From contig NZ_VFEU01000034.1 in assembly GCF_007858255.1 (NCBI RefSeq), positions 1 to 50,926 on the forward strand: DNA of 50,926 nucleotides, given 5' to 3'. The first letter of the stretch is position 1, and each line of letters opens with the position of its first letter. Below, in pieces: positions 1 to 8,436 of this stretch. Origin of the DNA: Pseudomonas rhodesiae (GTDB lineage: Bacteria; Pseudomonadota; Gammaproteobacteria; Pseudomonadales; Pseudomonadaceae). Made by a program: the position numbers and the translations under genes. The notes under the pieces are model-generated. The model ran no database searches. It worked only from the letters and a program-made list of their open reading frames with translations, and was not told where the DNA came from.

Positions 1-36
1 TTGCCAAGTCAACCGAAACAGTCGTAAGCTGCATGA

Positions 37-109
37 GGACGCTCCCTTCCGCTAAGTGTGGGTAACACTTTAACTTTGGCACATAGATGCCGTTAGGAAG
101 GGGGCGTCC
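37..109. repeat. Inverted repeat near the window start
   Basis: Arms GGACGCTCCCTTCC (37-50) and GGAAGGGGGCGTCC (96-109) are reverse complements with one mismatch, separated by about 45 bases. No coding sequence is seen. It could be the end of an upstream element or a long-loop terminator; there is no T-run to decide. Confidence 0.45.
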
Positions 110-290
110 ATTCCATTACCACAACAAGCCTGCTCACCCCAGAAAGCCTGCTCACCACGAGAACCTCATTTTCTCAGGCTATGTCACCGAAGATATGCAA
201 CCACCAACCCTAACCACGATGCGAAGCGAGCCGCTCTGGCTTTTGCTTTTGATCTCAGGCGCCCCGTTAACCACGCTGGCCGGAATTCGG

Positions 291-530
291 CATTGATTTG
301 GGGGGTAAGCCGGCAGGGATGCCGGCTTAGCCGCCCCGCGCCATGGATGGCGCGTGGCGGCGGCCCCCCAAATCAATGTCGGATTACGGGCACACCGAGC
401 CTAGGCGAGGTGCCGAGTGGTGGGGCAAAGCGTTTTTGGTTACTTTTGGCGCTTTTCCAAAAGTGACCCGCCGTAAGGGCGGAACCCATAGCCGCCGTGA
501 CAGCAGCAACGGATATGTACTCGGTTTGAC
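291..530. repeat. Structured interspersed Pseudomonas repeat
   Basis: Perfect 15-bp arms CATTGATTTGGGGGG (291-305) and its complement (364-378) enclose two further hairpins, GCCGGC...GCCGGC (about 309-327) and CGCGCCAT...ATGGCGCG (338-355). This gives a three-way-junction fold. It is followed by GGTTACTTTTGG / CCAAAAGTGACC (438-449 / 457-468) and CCGCC-GGCGG (468-482). I recognise this sequence class as a frequently repeated intergenic element in Pseudomonas genomes; that is memory, not a search. Short ORFs crossing it have no protein character. Together with the REPs it fills the otherwise gene-free first 896 bases. Confidence 0.6.
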
Positions 531-553
531 CCAACCTCCTGGTCGGCTGTCAG

Positions 554-584
554 GCCGCCATCGGGGGCAAGCCCCCTCCCACAG
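554..584 (-). repeat. REP palindrome
   Basis: The core cgggggcaagcccc followed by ctcccacag is the common Pseudomonas REP hairpin, here as a single copy on the minus orientation. Confidence 0.7.
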
Positions 585-673
585 TTAAATCCCTCTGGGC
601 CATCACCCGGCAACCCGGTGCATTTGGCGCCGATAGCCATAGATATCTACACACGTTTAAGGCTGAAATAACT

Positions 674-809
674 CTGTGGTGAGCGGGCTTGCCCCGCGCT
701 GGGCTGCGAAGCGGCCCCAAACCCAGGCACCTCGGTGTGTCAGCTAAAACACATCGCCTGGAATGGGGCCGCTTCGCGGCCCAGCGCGGGGCAAGCCCGC
801 TCACCACAG
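674..809. repeat. Long inverted REP doublet (REPIN-like)
   Basis: Two 45-base arms (674-718 and 765-809) are reverse complements with one mismatch. They start ctgtggtgagcgggcttgcc and end in the complement of it. The 46-base loop contains its own CAGGC...GCCTG pairing. This is a second REP class, different from the gggggcttgccccc type nearby. A degenerate REP (823-840) follows before the receptor gene stop at 897. Confidence 0.7.
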
Positions 810-896
810 CAAGCCTCAACCCAGCAAGCCCCCTCCCACACTTAGCTCCAACTATCTGGTTACGCCCCTATGCCATTGCAAGCCGACAAAACGGCG

Positions 897-3032
897 TTAC
901 AAGGTGTAGGCAATACCAACCTGCACCGTACGCGGCGCGCCGGGGTACGCGTAGATATTGCCGAACGCACCCTCTTCGTACTCGCGGTTGAACAGGTTCT
1001 TCACGTCCAGGTTAAGACGGATCTTGTCGTTGACCTTGTAGTAGCTGAGCAGGTCGACGACGGTGTAGGCGCCCATGGAAAACGCGCTGTTGGCGGTCTG
1101 GCCCGCGCGTTCATCGACGTATTTACCGCCGGCGCCAAGGCCCAGGCCCTTGAGTGCACCGTCTTGGAATTCGTAGACGTTGAGCAGGCTGAAGCTGTTA
1201 CGCGGGATATTCAGCAAGCGCGTGCCACTGCGCAGGGTATTGTCCCGGGTGACTTCGGCGTCCACATAGGCATAGCCGCCGATCACGCGCCATTCGGGGG
1301 TGAGATTGCCGGCAACGTTAAGGTCGAAACCGCGACTGCGGACCTGGCCAGCGGCGACGCTGAAGGTGGAATCCACGGGATCGGTGGTGAGCACGTTCTT
1401 CTTCTCGATCTGATAGATCGCCGCGTCAACGCTCAACTGACGGTCCAGGGCTTCCCACTTGATGCCCACTTCGTAGGACTTTCCTTTCTCCGGCGCGAAA
1501 CCTCCGCCTTCACGGCTGGCACCGGTGTTGGGCTTGAACGAGCGCGCGGCGTCGGCGTAGACGGCGACGGTGTCGGTCAGGTCGTAGATCACGCCTAGCC
1601 GTGGAGTCACGGCGTTGTCCGCGGCCTGCCACGGTTTGACACCCGTCACATAACTTTCGTAGTCATGTTCGAACCGCTCGAAACGCGCACCGCCCAGGAC
1701 TTTCAAGCGTTCGGTCAGCGCCACCTGGTCCTGCACGAAAGCCGCGTAGGTCTTGAGGTTTTCTTTGTCGTGGGTCGGCGTGCGCGTCAGCGGCGGGCGT
1801 GTCTGGCCGTAGACCGGATTGAAGATATCGATCGGGTAGGTGCCGGCGGCGGCGCTGGAGCGCTGGATGATCGACTGGTAGTCGTAGTCCTCGTACTCGA
1901 TGCCGGTCAGCAAGGTGTGATCGAAGCCGCCGGTGGAGAAGTGCCCGGTCAGGTTGAGCTGGTAGTCCTTATCGGTCCATTCCAGCTTGCGGTAGTTGAA
2001 GTTGCGTTGCAGCGTGCGGCCGTCGGCGCTCAGGCTACCGGGGCCGTTAGCCTCGATGGCATTGCCCTGCAACGTCCCATCCAACCACTGAAACCCACCC
2101 CCCAACGTCCAGCTGTCGTTGAGCATATGCTCGAAACGCAGTTGGGCCATGTTGTTATCGTTGTGCAGCTTGCCTACGTCCTTGTCGCCCCAGAAGGTAT
2201 CGCGCGACGGCGTGCCGGCCTGGTTGGCGAAACGCGTCAGGCCACGGTCCAGCGGATGGTTATTGCGCATGAAATCGCCTTCGAAGATCACCTTGGTGTC
2301 ATCGCTGGCCTGCCAGGTAAGGACCGGGGTGACGCCGTAGCGCTCGGTCGACACATGATCGCGGAAGGTGTCGCCGCCCTCGCCCACCACGTTCAGGCGA
2401 TAGGCCAGGCGGCCTTCTTCGTCCAGCGGGCCGGAGGCGTCCAGCGTGCCGCGCTGCATGCCCTGGTCGTTCAACTGGCTGCCGAGGGTCACCGTGCGTT
2501 CGGCCAGCGGTTGTTTGGACACCACATTGAAGGTACCGCCCGGATCGCCACGGCCGTACAGCATGGTGGCCGGGCCGCGCAGCACTTCCAGGCGCTCGAT
2601 GGTGTTGGCGTCCGGCATGTTCGGGTAGCCACGGTTGATCGGGAAGCCGTTGCGGTAGAACTCGCCGGTGGTGAAGCCGCGCACGGTAAACGTGGTGAGG
2701 CCCTGCCCGCCGAAGTTGTTGGCGCGGCCTACACCGCCGGCGTAGTCGAGAGCATCTTGCAGGCGCGTTGCGCCGAGGTCCTCGACCACGTCCTTGGACA
2801 CCACGCTGATGGACTGCGGGGTTTCGTGGATGGAAGTGTCGGTGCGCGTCGCACTTGCCGAACGCGTGGCGTGATAGCCCTTGACGGGACCTTGCGCCGT
2901 CTCGTAATCCCCTTCGCCGGTGACCGTGGTCGCTTGTAACTCAAGGCTGGCAGATGGCGTGGTGACCTCCTGCGCCCAGGTAAAAGGGGAAAACGCCTGA
3001 AGGACACACAGGGAAATCAGCGTACGACGCAT
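897..3032 (-). CDS. TonB-dependent siderophore receptor (FhuE/FpvB-like)
   Basis: Outer-membrane receptor importing a ferric siderophore with TonB energy. The 711-residue product has a signal peptide (MRRTLISLCVLQAFSPFTWA), a TonB-box-like stretch (LQATTVTG, about residues 32-40), a plug domain (about 50-160, with TPQSISVVSKDVVED and the motif EVLRGPATMLYGRGDPGG) and a beta-barrel running to the C-terminus (VQVGIAYTL). There is no N-terminal STN signalling domain, so it is probably not a sigma/anti-sigma surface signaller. It stands alone with no siderophore biosynthesis next to it, suggesting use of a foreign (xeno)siderophore. The exact ligand cannot be read from the sequence. Confidence 0.93.
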   Translation of the reverse strand: MRRTLISLCVLQAFSPFTWAQEVTTPSASLELQATTVTGEGDYETAQGPVKGYHATRSASATRTDTSIHETPQSISVVSKDVVEDLGATRLQDALDYAGGVGRANNFGGQGLTTFTVRGFTTGEFYRNGFPINRGYPNMPDANTIERLEVLRGPATMLYGRGDPGGTFNVVSKQPLAERTVTLGSQLNDQGMQRGTLDASGPLDEEGRLAYRLNVVGEGGDTFRDHVSTERYGVTPVLTWQASDDTKVIFEGDFMRNNHPLDRGLTRFANQAGTPSRDTFWGDKDVGKLHNDNNMAQLRFEHMLNDSWTLGGGFQWLDGTLQGNAIEANGPGSLSADGRTLQRNFNYRKLEWTDKDYQLNLTGHFSTGGFDHTLLTGIEYEDYDYQSIIQRSSAAAGTYPIDIFNPVYGQTRPPLTRTPTHDKENLKTYAAFVQDQVALTERLKVLGGARFERFEHDYESYVTGVKPWQAADNAVTPRLGVIYDLTDTVAVYADAARSFKPNTGASREGGGFAPEKGKSYEVGIKWEALDRQLSVDAAIYQIEKKNVLTTDPVDSTFSVAAGQVRSRGFDLNVAGNLTPEWRVIGGYAYVDAEVTRDNTLRSGTRLLNIPRNSFSLLNVYEFQDGALKGLGLGAGGKYVDERAGQTANSAFSMGAYTVVDLLSYYKVNDKIRLNLDVKNLFNREYEEGAFGNIYAYPGAPRTVQVGIAYTL

Positions 3033-3118
3033 GGGTGTTCAGCCTAGTGAATGAGCCAGATGGGACGGCAAACCTGCCAAGAATTCGCCGCGAATGGTAT
3101 ATCAAGTCATTCGTGTTT

Positions 3119-3137
3119 GATATCTGTTCTCATTCGC
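3119..3137 (-). promoter_or_regulatory. Possible Fur box upstream of the receptor
   Basis: The stretch GATATCTGTTCTCATTCGC, about 90 bases upstream of the receptor start, matches 11 of 19 positions of the Fur consensus in an AT-rich promoter region. Iron control is expected for this receptor family, but the match is modest. Confidence 0.3.
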
Positions 3138-3181
3138 TATTTTTCGTGTATCCGTTGTGTATCAACTCAATGTCCAGACGT

Positions 3182-3205
3182 AAAAAAGCCACTCGATTGA
3201 GTGGC
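3182..3205 (-). terminator. Intrinsic terminator of xenA
   Basis: Read on the minus strand, GCCACTC-AATC-GAGTGGC is followed by six Ts (plus-strand A-run 3182-3187). It lies 21 bases beyond the xenA stop codon. Confidence 0.85.
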
Positions 3206-3226
3206 TTCCATTACCTCGCCAGGACC

Positions 3227-4318
3227 TTAGCGATAGCGCTCAAGCCAATGCGCATAAGGCGCCGGCAAGGTCCAGGCGGATTTCTCCACGCCTAATTCTT
3301 TGGCGGCGAAATACGCCCAATGGGGGTCGGCCAGGTGCGCGCGCCCCACCGACACCAAGTCCAGCTGACCGGCCTGCAACGCGCCTTCAGCCAGTTGCGG
3401 GGTGCCGAAGCCCCACGCGGAGGTCACCGGTATGCCGGCTTCCCGCCGCACACGTTCGGCAATCGGCCCCATGAAAGCCGGGCCCCACGGAATGTTGGCG
3501 TCCGGAATGGTGAAACCGACGCTGACGCTCAGCAAGTCCAGGCCGCCGGCCTTGAAACGACGCGCCAGTTCGATGGATTCGGTGAGGGTCTGCTCGTCAC
3601 GGCCGTCGTACTCGATCACGCCAAAACGCGCGGTCAGCGGCAGGTTTTCCGGCCAGACTTCACGCACAGCGGCCAGGGTTTCCAGGAGGAAGCGGCTACG
3701 ATTGTCGAAGCTGCCGCCGTAGGCGTCGGTGCGCTGGTTGGAATGTTCCGAGAAGAAACTCTGGCCCAGGTAGCCGTGGGCGAAGTGCAGTTCGATCCAC
3801 TCGAAACCGGCGTCGCGGGCACGGCGCGCGGCATCGACGAAGTCCTGTTTGACCCGGGCGATGTCCTCCAGGGTCATGGCGCGCGGCACGTTGGGCAGGT
3901 TGGCACCGAACGCAATCGCAGACGGCGCGATGGTTTCCCAACTGCGGGCGTCGGAAGCAGGGATATGGTCATCGCCTTCCCACGGGCGATTGGCGCTGGC
4001 CTTACGTCCGGCGTGGGCGATCTGGATGCCTGGCACCGAACCTGCGGCCTTGATGGCTTTGACCATGGGCACAAAAGCTTCGGCGTGGGCATCGCTCCAG
4101 ATGCCGGCACAGCCTGGGGTGATACGGCCTTCCGGGGCCACTGCGGTGGCTTCCACCACCAAAAGTCCTGCACCGCCGCGCGCCATGCCTGCCAGGTGAA
4201 CATGGTGCCAATCGTTGACGATGCCGTCTTCGGCCATGTATTGGCACATTGGCGGAATAGCGATGCGATTGCGCAGGGTGACGTCTTTAAGGGTGAAGGG
4301 TTCGAATAGAGCGGACAT
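3227..4318 (-). CDS. xenA: Xenobiotic reductase A, old yellow enzyme family
   Basis: FMN-dependent ene-reductase that uses NAD(P)H to reduce activated C=C bonds and nitro or other xenobiotics in the cytoplasm. The 363-residue protein matches XenA in length and in its active-site residues: Cys25 and Tyr27 (PPMCQYM), the pair His178/His181 with Tyr183 (ELHFAHGYL), the Trp in SAWGFGTPQ, and the C-terminal Trp (PYAHW). The reading frame stays open upstream to 4633, but that part runs back through the divergent regulator gene and lacks family similarity. ATG at 4318 gives the family N-terminus MSALFEPFTLKDV. It is divergent from an ArsR-type regulator with a palindromic operator between them. Confidence 0.95.
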   Translation of the reverse strand: MSALFEPFTLKDVTLRNRIAIPPMCQYMAEDGIVNDWHHVHLAGMARGGAGLLVVEATAVAPEGRITPGCAGIWSDAHAEAFVPMVKAIKAAGSVPGIQIAHAGRKASANRPWEGDDHIPASDARSWETIAPSAIAFGANLPNVPRAMTLEDIARVKQDFVDAARRARDAGFEWIELHFAHGYLGQSFFSEHSNQRTDAYGGSFDNRSRFLLETLAAVREVWPENLPLTARFGVIEYDGRDEQTLTESIELARRFKAGGLDLLSVSVGFTIPDANIPWGPAFMGPIAERVRREAGIPVTSAWGFGTPQLAEGALQAGQLDLVSVGRAHLADPHWAYFAAKELGVEKSAWTLPAPYAHWLERYR

Positions 4319-4351
4319 CGTAAACTCCAAGAGCAGGTGACTGATTCGATA

Positions 4352-4369
4352 GTTCGATGGTAATCGAAC
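4352..4369. promoter_or_regulatory. Palindromic operator between xenA and the ArsR gene
   Basis: GTTCGAT-GGTA-ATCGAAC is a perfect 18-base palindrome centred in the 78-base divergent region, 34 bases before xenA and 28 before the regulator. A further half-site (ATTCGAT) lies at 4344-4350. This is the expected position for an autoregulating ArsR-family repressor. Confidence 0.6.
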
Positions 4370-4396
4370 AATAGTATTCAGCGATACCCCCCTGTT

Positions 4397-4708
4397 ATGA
4401 TTCGTTTCATGCGAGCCTTCAAACACCCTCCCCTGCAAGACCTCACACTCGAACGCGTGCTCTACGCCCTGAGTGATCCGGTGCGCCTGGAGATCGTCCG
4501 ATGCCTGGCCGGCGTGCCAGAAGCCACCTGCGGCGAACTGGATGGCGGGCGGCCCAAGTCGAGCATGTCCCACCACTTCCGCGTGCTGCGCGACGCCGGC
4601 CTGGTGAATACCCGCAGCGTGGGCACCACCCATATGAACTCGTTACGCAGGGATGAGCTTGAAAGCCGCTTTCCTGGTTTGCTCGCGTCCATTCTTGCCC
4701 AGCAATAA
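4397..4708 (+). CDS. ArsR-family winged-helix regulator
   Basis: Small 103-residue DNA-binding protein of the ArsR/SmtB fold. LERVLYALSDPVRLEIVRCL starts the domain, and the recognition region KSSMSHHFRVLRDAGLV follows. No CxC or other obvious metal-binding cluster is present, so it may respond to an organic ligand or thiol/redox state rather than metal. A second in-frame ATG at 4409 (MRAFKHPP) is a possible start. Its divergence from xenA and the shared palindrome suggest it represses xenA and itself; this is inference from arrangement. Confidence 0.85.
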   Translation: MIRFMRAFKHPPLQDLTLERVLYALSDPVRLEIVRCLAGVPEATCGELDGGRPKSSMSHHFRVLRDAGLVNTRSVGTTHMNSLRRDELESRFPGLLASILAQQ

Positions 4709-4714
4709 GCCGCT

Positions 4715-5173
4715 TCACTCCAGCAGTGACACCAAGCGAGCGTCGATAGTGCCGTCGTCTATTTCAAGCAGCGCCAGCGTCACCGGTAACTTGAAACGCC
4801 GGCGCCCCGCGCTGCCTGGGTTTACATACAGGATTTCACCGCGCCACTGGATCAACGGTTTATGCGAATGCCCGGTGATCACCAGGCGCGTGTGAGGCGT
4901 GAGCAATGCCGGGACATCGGCGACGTCATGCACCAGCAAAGTTGGGCAGCCGTTGAGCGTAACGTGCAGATGATCAGGCACCTGGCATGCCCATGGCGCA
5001 TCCTGATCATTGTTGCCACGCACCACATGCAGCGGCGCGATGCCGGCCAGTTGCTCGATAATGTCGGCACTGCCAATGTCGCCCGCATGGACGATCTGCT
5101 CACAACCTTGCAGGGCCGCCACAGCTTCGGGCCGAAGAAGGCCGTGGGTATCGGAAATTACGCCGATCTTCAT
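4715..5173 (-). CDS. YfcE/MJ0936-type metallophosphoesterase
   Basis: Calcineurin-like phosphodiesterase of 152 residues, cytoplasmic. The metal-binding motifs appear in the family order: Asp8-x-His10 (ISDTHG), GDIG (Asp32), GNND, LLVHD and TGHSHKP near the C-terminus. The family hydrolyses model phosphodiesters with Mn or similar metals; the natural substrate is usually unknown. It converges with the ArsR gene with only six bases between the stop codons. Confidence 0.9.
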   Translation of the reverse strand: MKIGVISDTHGLLRPEAVAALQGCEQIVHAGDIGSADIIEQLAGIAPLHVVRGNNDQDAPWACQVPDHLHVTLNGCPTLLVHDVADVPALLTPHTRLVITGHSHKPLIQWRGEILYVNPGSAGRRRFKLPVTLALLEIDDGTIDARLVSLLE

Positions 5174-5411
5174 AGGGGCTCACTCTCGAAGGTTTGACTC
5201 AGCATACATAGGTATCTACACAACTCTTAAAGGCCTACAAGTGAGCAGGCGTGCCACACATTCAGCCAGGCCGCGATCTCAAACCTGCTGCCATCGCTAC
5301 CAAAATTGTTGCGCCCGGCGGCTTAAACGTTTCAGGTTGCGGCGAACCTAACGGGCTCGTCGGCGTCCGAGCTAAGGCACTGTTGCTTACCGTTCGCCGC
5401 GAGGTTGTCAT

Positions 5412-6302
5412 TTGAAAGCCGCCATCATCAAAAAGTACCGCCTGGTCATCAAGACCATGGGCTACGTCGGCTGGTCGTTGTTCTGGCTGTTGCTGTGGGA
5501 CGTCGCCGTGACGGTGGACTTCATGCTGTTTCTCACAGCCAAGATCAACCTGCCGCTGATGCCCCTGACCCTGCTGGGCTCGGCACTCGTGGTGTTGATC
5601 AGTTTTCGCAACAGCAGCGCCTATAACCGCTGGTGGGAGGCCCGCACGTTGTGGGGGGCGATGGTCAACAATTCGCGCAGCTTTGCGCGCCAGGTGCTGA
5701 CCCTGCTGGACGACCCCGGCAGTGAGGTCAACCCGATCAAGTCCACGCTGTTGCGCCGACATGTGGCCTACGTGAACTGCCTGGCCGCGCACCTGCGGGG
5801 CCAGCCGTGCCCCGATGAAGTGCGCGCGTTCATCCCTGCCGATGAGTTTGCGCGCAACGGTGCGACCAATAATTTCGCCAATGACATCCTTACCGGTTCG
5901 GCGGCGTTGCTGGCCCGCGAATACAAGGCCGGGCATCTGGACAGCATTCGCCTGGCGCGGCTGGAGTCGACCCTGGTGGACCTGTCCAACGCCCAAGGCG
6001 GCATGGAGCGTATCGCCAACACGCCGCTGCCCTACCCCTACGTGTATTTCCCGCGCCTGTTTATCACCCTGTTCTGCCTGATCGTACCGGTGGGCCTGGT
6101 GGAATCCCTGGGCTGGTTCACCCCGCTGGCCTCCACGGTGGTGGGCTTTATGCTGCTGGCTATCGAACGCATCGGCACCGACCTGCAAAGCCCGTTCCGC
6201 TCCAGCGAACACCAAATCCAGATGGAAGCCATCTGCGAAACCATCGAGAAAAACCTGCAATCGATGCGCCGCGACACCCTGGCCGACAATTTGATCGGCT
6301 GA
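5412..6302 (+). CDS. Bestrophin-like (UPF0187) membrane protein
   Basis: Predicted bestrophin/YneE-type ion channel of 296 residues in the inner membrane. Two N-terminal hydrophobic segments (about 15-65) precede the characteristic FRNSSAYNRWWEARTLWG. A C-terminal pair of membrane segments (about 215-255) is followed by the family motif GTDLQSPF. The start is TTG at 5412, chosen because GAGG lies at 5401-5404 and no ATG fits. Bacterial relatives form pentameric cation channels; selectivity here is not known. The 238-base gap upstream (5174-5411) has no recognised gene. Confidence 0.88.
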   Translation: MKAAIIKKYRLVIKTMGYVGWSLFWLLLWDVAVTVDFMLFLTAKINLPLMPLTLLGSALVVLISFRNSSAYNRWWEARTLWGAMVNNSRSFARQVLTLLDDPGSEVNPIKSTLLRRHVAYVNCLAAHLRGQPCPDEVRAFIPADEFARNGATNNFANDILTGSAALLAREYKAGHLDSIRLARLESTLVDLSNAQGGMERIANTPLPYPYVYFPRLFITLFCLIVPVGLVESLGWFTPLASTVVGFMLLAIERIGTDLQSPFRSSEHQIQMEAICETIEKNLQSMRRDTLADNLIG

Positions 6303-6318
6303 CCCCACCTGCTTGCCC

Positions 6319-6345
6319 TAAAGTGCGTGCTCTCTCGGTCGATAA
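6319..6345 (+). promoter_or_regulatory. FliA (sigma-28) promoter of the chemoreceptor gene
   Basis: TAAAGTGC - 11 bases - GTCGATAA closely fits the sigma-28 consensus TAAAGTTT-N11-GCCGATAA. It lies about 100 bases before the chemoreceptor ATG. This places the gene in the flagellar/chemotaxis regulon. Confidence 0.8.
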
Positions 6346-6446
6346 AGAGGGTACGTACGCAAGGACCCACCCTTCATAACAACCCCTGCGACGCTCAGCA
6401 CTACTGTTTGCCTTGCCAAAACTATAAATACCCGCGGGTGAAAGTC

Positions 6447-8390
6447 ATGAATATCAAGCAGAAGCTGACCTGGGCGTTCGCGGCTATCGCGTGCGTGCCG
6501 GTCATCCTGGTAGCGGTACTGGTAGTGTTGAATCTGCGCGAGGGGGCTCAGGCCAATTTCCTCGACAGCAGCGGACGGGAAATCCGCCAAATCGACAATG
6601 GCATGAAGCAGTTCTTCGACGGCATCAGCCAGAACGTCGAGTACGTGGCCAAGGACCCGCGCGTGGTCGCGGCCAAAGACCTCAAGAGCTATGCCAGTGC
6701 CGACGCTGCGCAAATCCCGCTGACCCCAACCAATAAAGAGCTGCTGGCGATTTTCGATCAATTCGCCAAGAGCCATCCCACCACGGCCTACCTGTCCCTC
6801 GGCCTCGCCGACGGCGGCTACGCCAGCTGGCCCGACGACGCCAAGCTGACCAACTACGACCCGCGCGTACGCCCCTGGTACAAGGCAGCGGTTGCCGCGC
6901 CTGGCACCACGGTGCGCACCGGCGCGTACTACTGGGCGCCGGACGACGTGGTGCTGATCGGCACCGTGCATACCGTGGCCGATGCCAGCGGCAATGTGCT
7001 GGGCGTGGTCGGCCTGGACGTGTCGCTCAAGCAACTGACCGAACTGGTCAAGAACATCAAGCTCGGTGACAGCGGTTACCTGATGCTGGTGGAAGGCAAC
7101 GGCAACGTGCTGGTGGACCCCAGCGATGCCAAGCACAACTTCAAGCCTCTGGCCGACTTGGGCCCCAACTACGCCGAATTGGCCAAACGCGGCGACGGCG
7201 TGACCCAGATCGACATCGACGGCGTGGCCTATATGGCCAACGTGGTCAGTTCCAAAGACCTGGGCTGGCGCTTTATCGGCCTGATCAAGCGCGACGAAGT
7301 GATGGCCGGCGCCACCAGCCTGACCTGGTTGATCGCCGCCATCGCCGCAGCCCTGGCTGTGGTGTTCGCGATTGTCGGTGCCAGTTTTGCCAGCGTCATC
7401 GTGCGGCCGATTCGCGGCGTGGCCGACGGCCTGCAGGAAATCGCCGAAGGTGAAGGCGACCTTACCCGTCAACTCAAGGTGCAGGGCAAAGACGAAACCG
7501 CCACCCTGGCCGGCTGGTTCAACCAGTTCCTGGGCATGATCGCGCAACTGGTGCAGCGCATCGGTAACGCATCCTCCGATCTGCAGAGCGCCGCCGCCGA
7601 CACCAGCGAAGTGGCCAACAATATGAACCAGGCCGCCGGACGCCAGCGTGAAGCGGTGGAACTGGTGAGCACCGCATTCAACGAGATGGTGGCCACCGCC
7701 AACGAAGTCGCACGCTCTTGCAGCGCCGCCGCTTCCAGCGCCGACGAAGGCTACCGCGACGTGCATGACGGCCAGCAACATATCGGCGAAGCCACCGGCA
7801 GCGTGCTGCGGCTCAGTGAAGACTTGCAGAAGTCGACCCAGACCATGCAGCAGTTGGAGCAGGACAGTAAAAACATCAACACCATCCTGGATACCATCCG
7901 CTCGATTGCCGAACAGACCAACCTGCTGGCGCTCAACGCCGCCATCGAAGCCGCACGGGCCGGTGACCAGGGCCGCGGTTTTGCCGTGGTCGCCGACGAA
8001 GTCCGCGCCCTCGCCCGCCGCACCGCCGACTCCACCGGCGAGATCGACAGCCTGCTGGGCAACCTCGCCCGCCGCACCCAGGAAGTCACGCAGCAGATGC
8101 AGGGCAGCCTGCTGGTGTCCCACACCAGCGTGGAACGCATCCAACAAGCGCGCGACAGCTTTGACAAGATCCTCGGCTCGGTGGACTCGATCCGCGACCA
8201 GAACACCCAGATCGCCACCGCCGCCGAAGAGCAGCACCAAGTCGCCGAAGAGATCAACCGCCACATCGCGCAGATCCATGCCGATGCGCAACTGGTTGAA
8301 GGCTTCGCCCACTCGGCACAGACCGGCTCGGGCCGTTTGACCGATATTTCCGCTCAGCTCAAAGGCTTGGTAGGTCGCTTCAAGTTCTGA
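6447..8390 (+). CDS. Methyl-accepting chemotaxis protein with dCache sensor
   Basis: Transmembrane chemoreceptor of 647 residues. It has TM1 (about 10-30), a periplasmic dCache_1 domain (about 35-285), TM2 (about 291-315), HAMP (about 315-367) and a cytoplasmic signalling domain with the conserved tip IRSIAEQTNLLALNAAIEAA near 484. The sensor carries the pattern reported for amino-acid-binding dCache domains: Tyr137-x4-Arg142-x-Trp144-Tyr145, a downstream Tyr near 163 and Asp191 (GLDVSL). An L-amino-acid or related amine ligand is therefore likely. There is no C-terminal CheR-binding pentapeptide. ATG 6447 was chosen over an upstream in-frame start at 6327, which overlaps the FliA promoter. 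Confidence 0.93.
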   Translation: MNIKQKLTWAFAAIACVPVILVAVLVVLNLREGAQANFLDSSGREIRQIDNGMKQFFDGISQNVEYVAKDPRVVAAKDLKSYASADAAQIPLTPTNKELLAIFDQFAKSHPTTAYLSLGLADGGYASWPDDAKLTNYDPRVRPWYKAAVAAPGTTVRTGAYYWAPDDVVLIGTVHTVADASGNVLGVVGLDVSLKQLTELVKNIKLGDSGYLMLVEGNGNVLVDPSDAKHNFKPLADLGPNYAELAKRGDGVTQIDIDGVAYMANVVSSKDLGWRFIGLIKRDEVMAGATSLTWLIAAIAAALAVVFAIVGASFASVIVRPIRGVADGLQEIAEGEGDLTRQLKVQGKDETATLAGWFNQFLGMIAQLVQRIGNASSDLQSAAADTSEVANNMNQAAGRQREAVELVSTAFNEMVATANEVARSCSAAASSADEGYRDVHDGQQHIGEATGSVLRLSEDLQKSTQTMQQLEQDSKNINTILDTIRSIAEQTNLLALNAAIEAARAGDQGRGFAVVADEVRALARRTADSTGEIDSLLGNLARRTQEVTQQMQGSLLVSHTSVERIQQARDSFDKILGSVDSIRDQNTQIATAAEEQHQVAEEINRHIAQIHADAQLVEGFAHSAQTGSGRLTDISAQLKGLVGRFKF

Positions 8391-8404
8391 TCCCTCCCGG
8401 CGCA

Positions 8405-8431
8405 CACGGCGGTGAACCCTTCACCGCCGTG
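8405..8431. terminator. Bidirectional terminator-like hairpin
   Basis: Perfect 12-bp arms CACGGCGGTGAA / TTCACCGCCGTG with a three-base loop sit between the convergent chemoreceptor and Nramp-like genes. No long T-run follows on either side. Confidence 0.6.
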
Positions 8432-8436
8432 CCTGC

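Noticed and set aside
1..896. Small proteins in the first 900 bases
   Set aside because: All candidate frames run through palindromic repeats and lack ribosome sites; no coding signal is seen on either strand.
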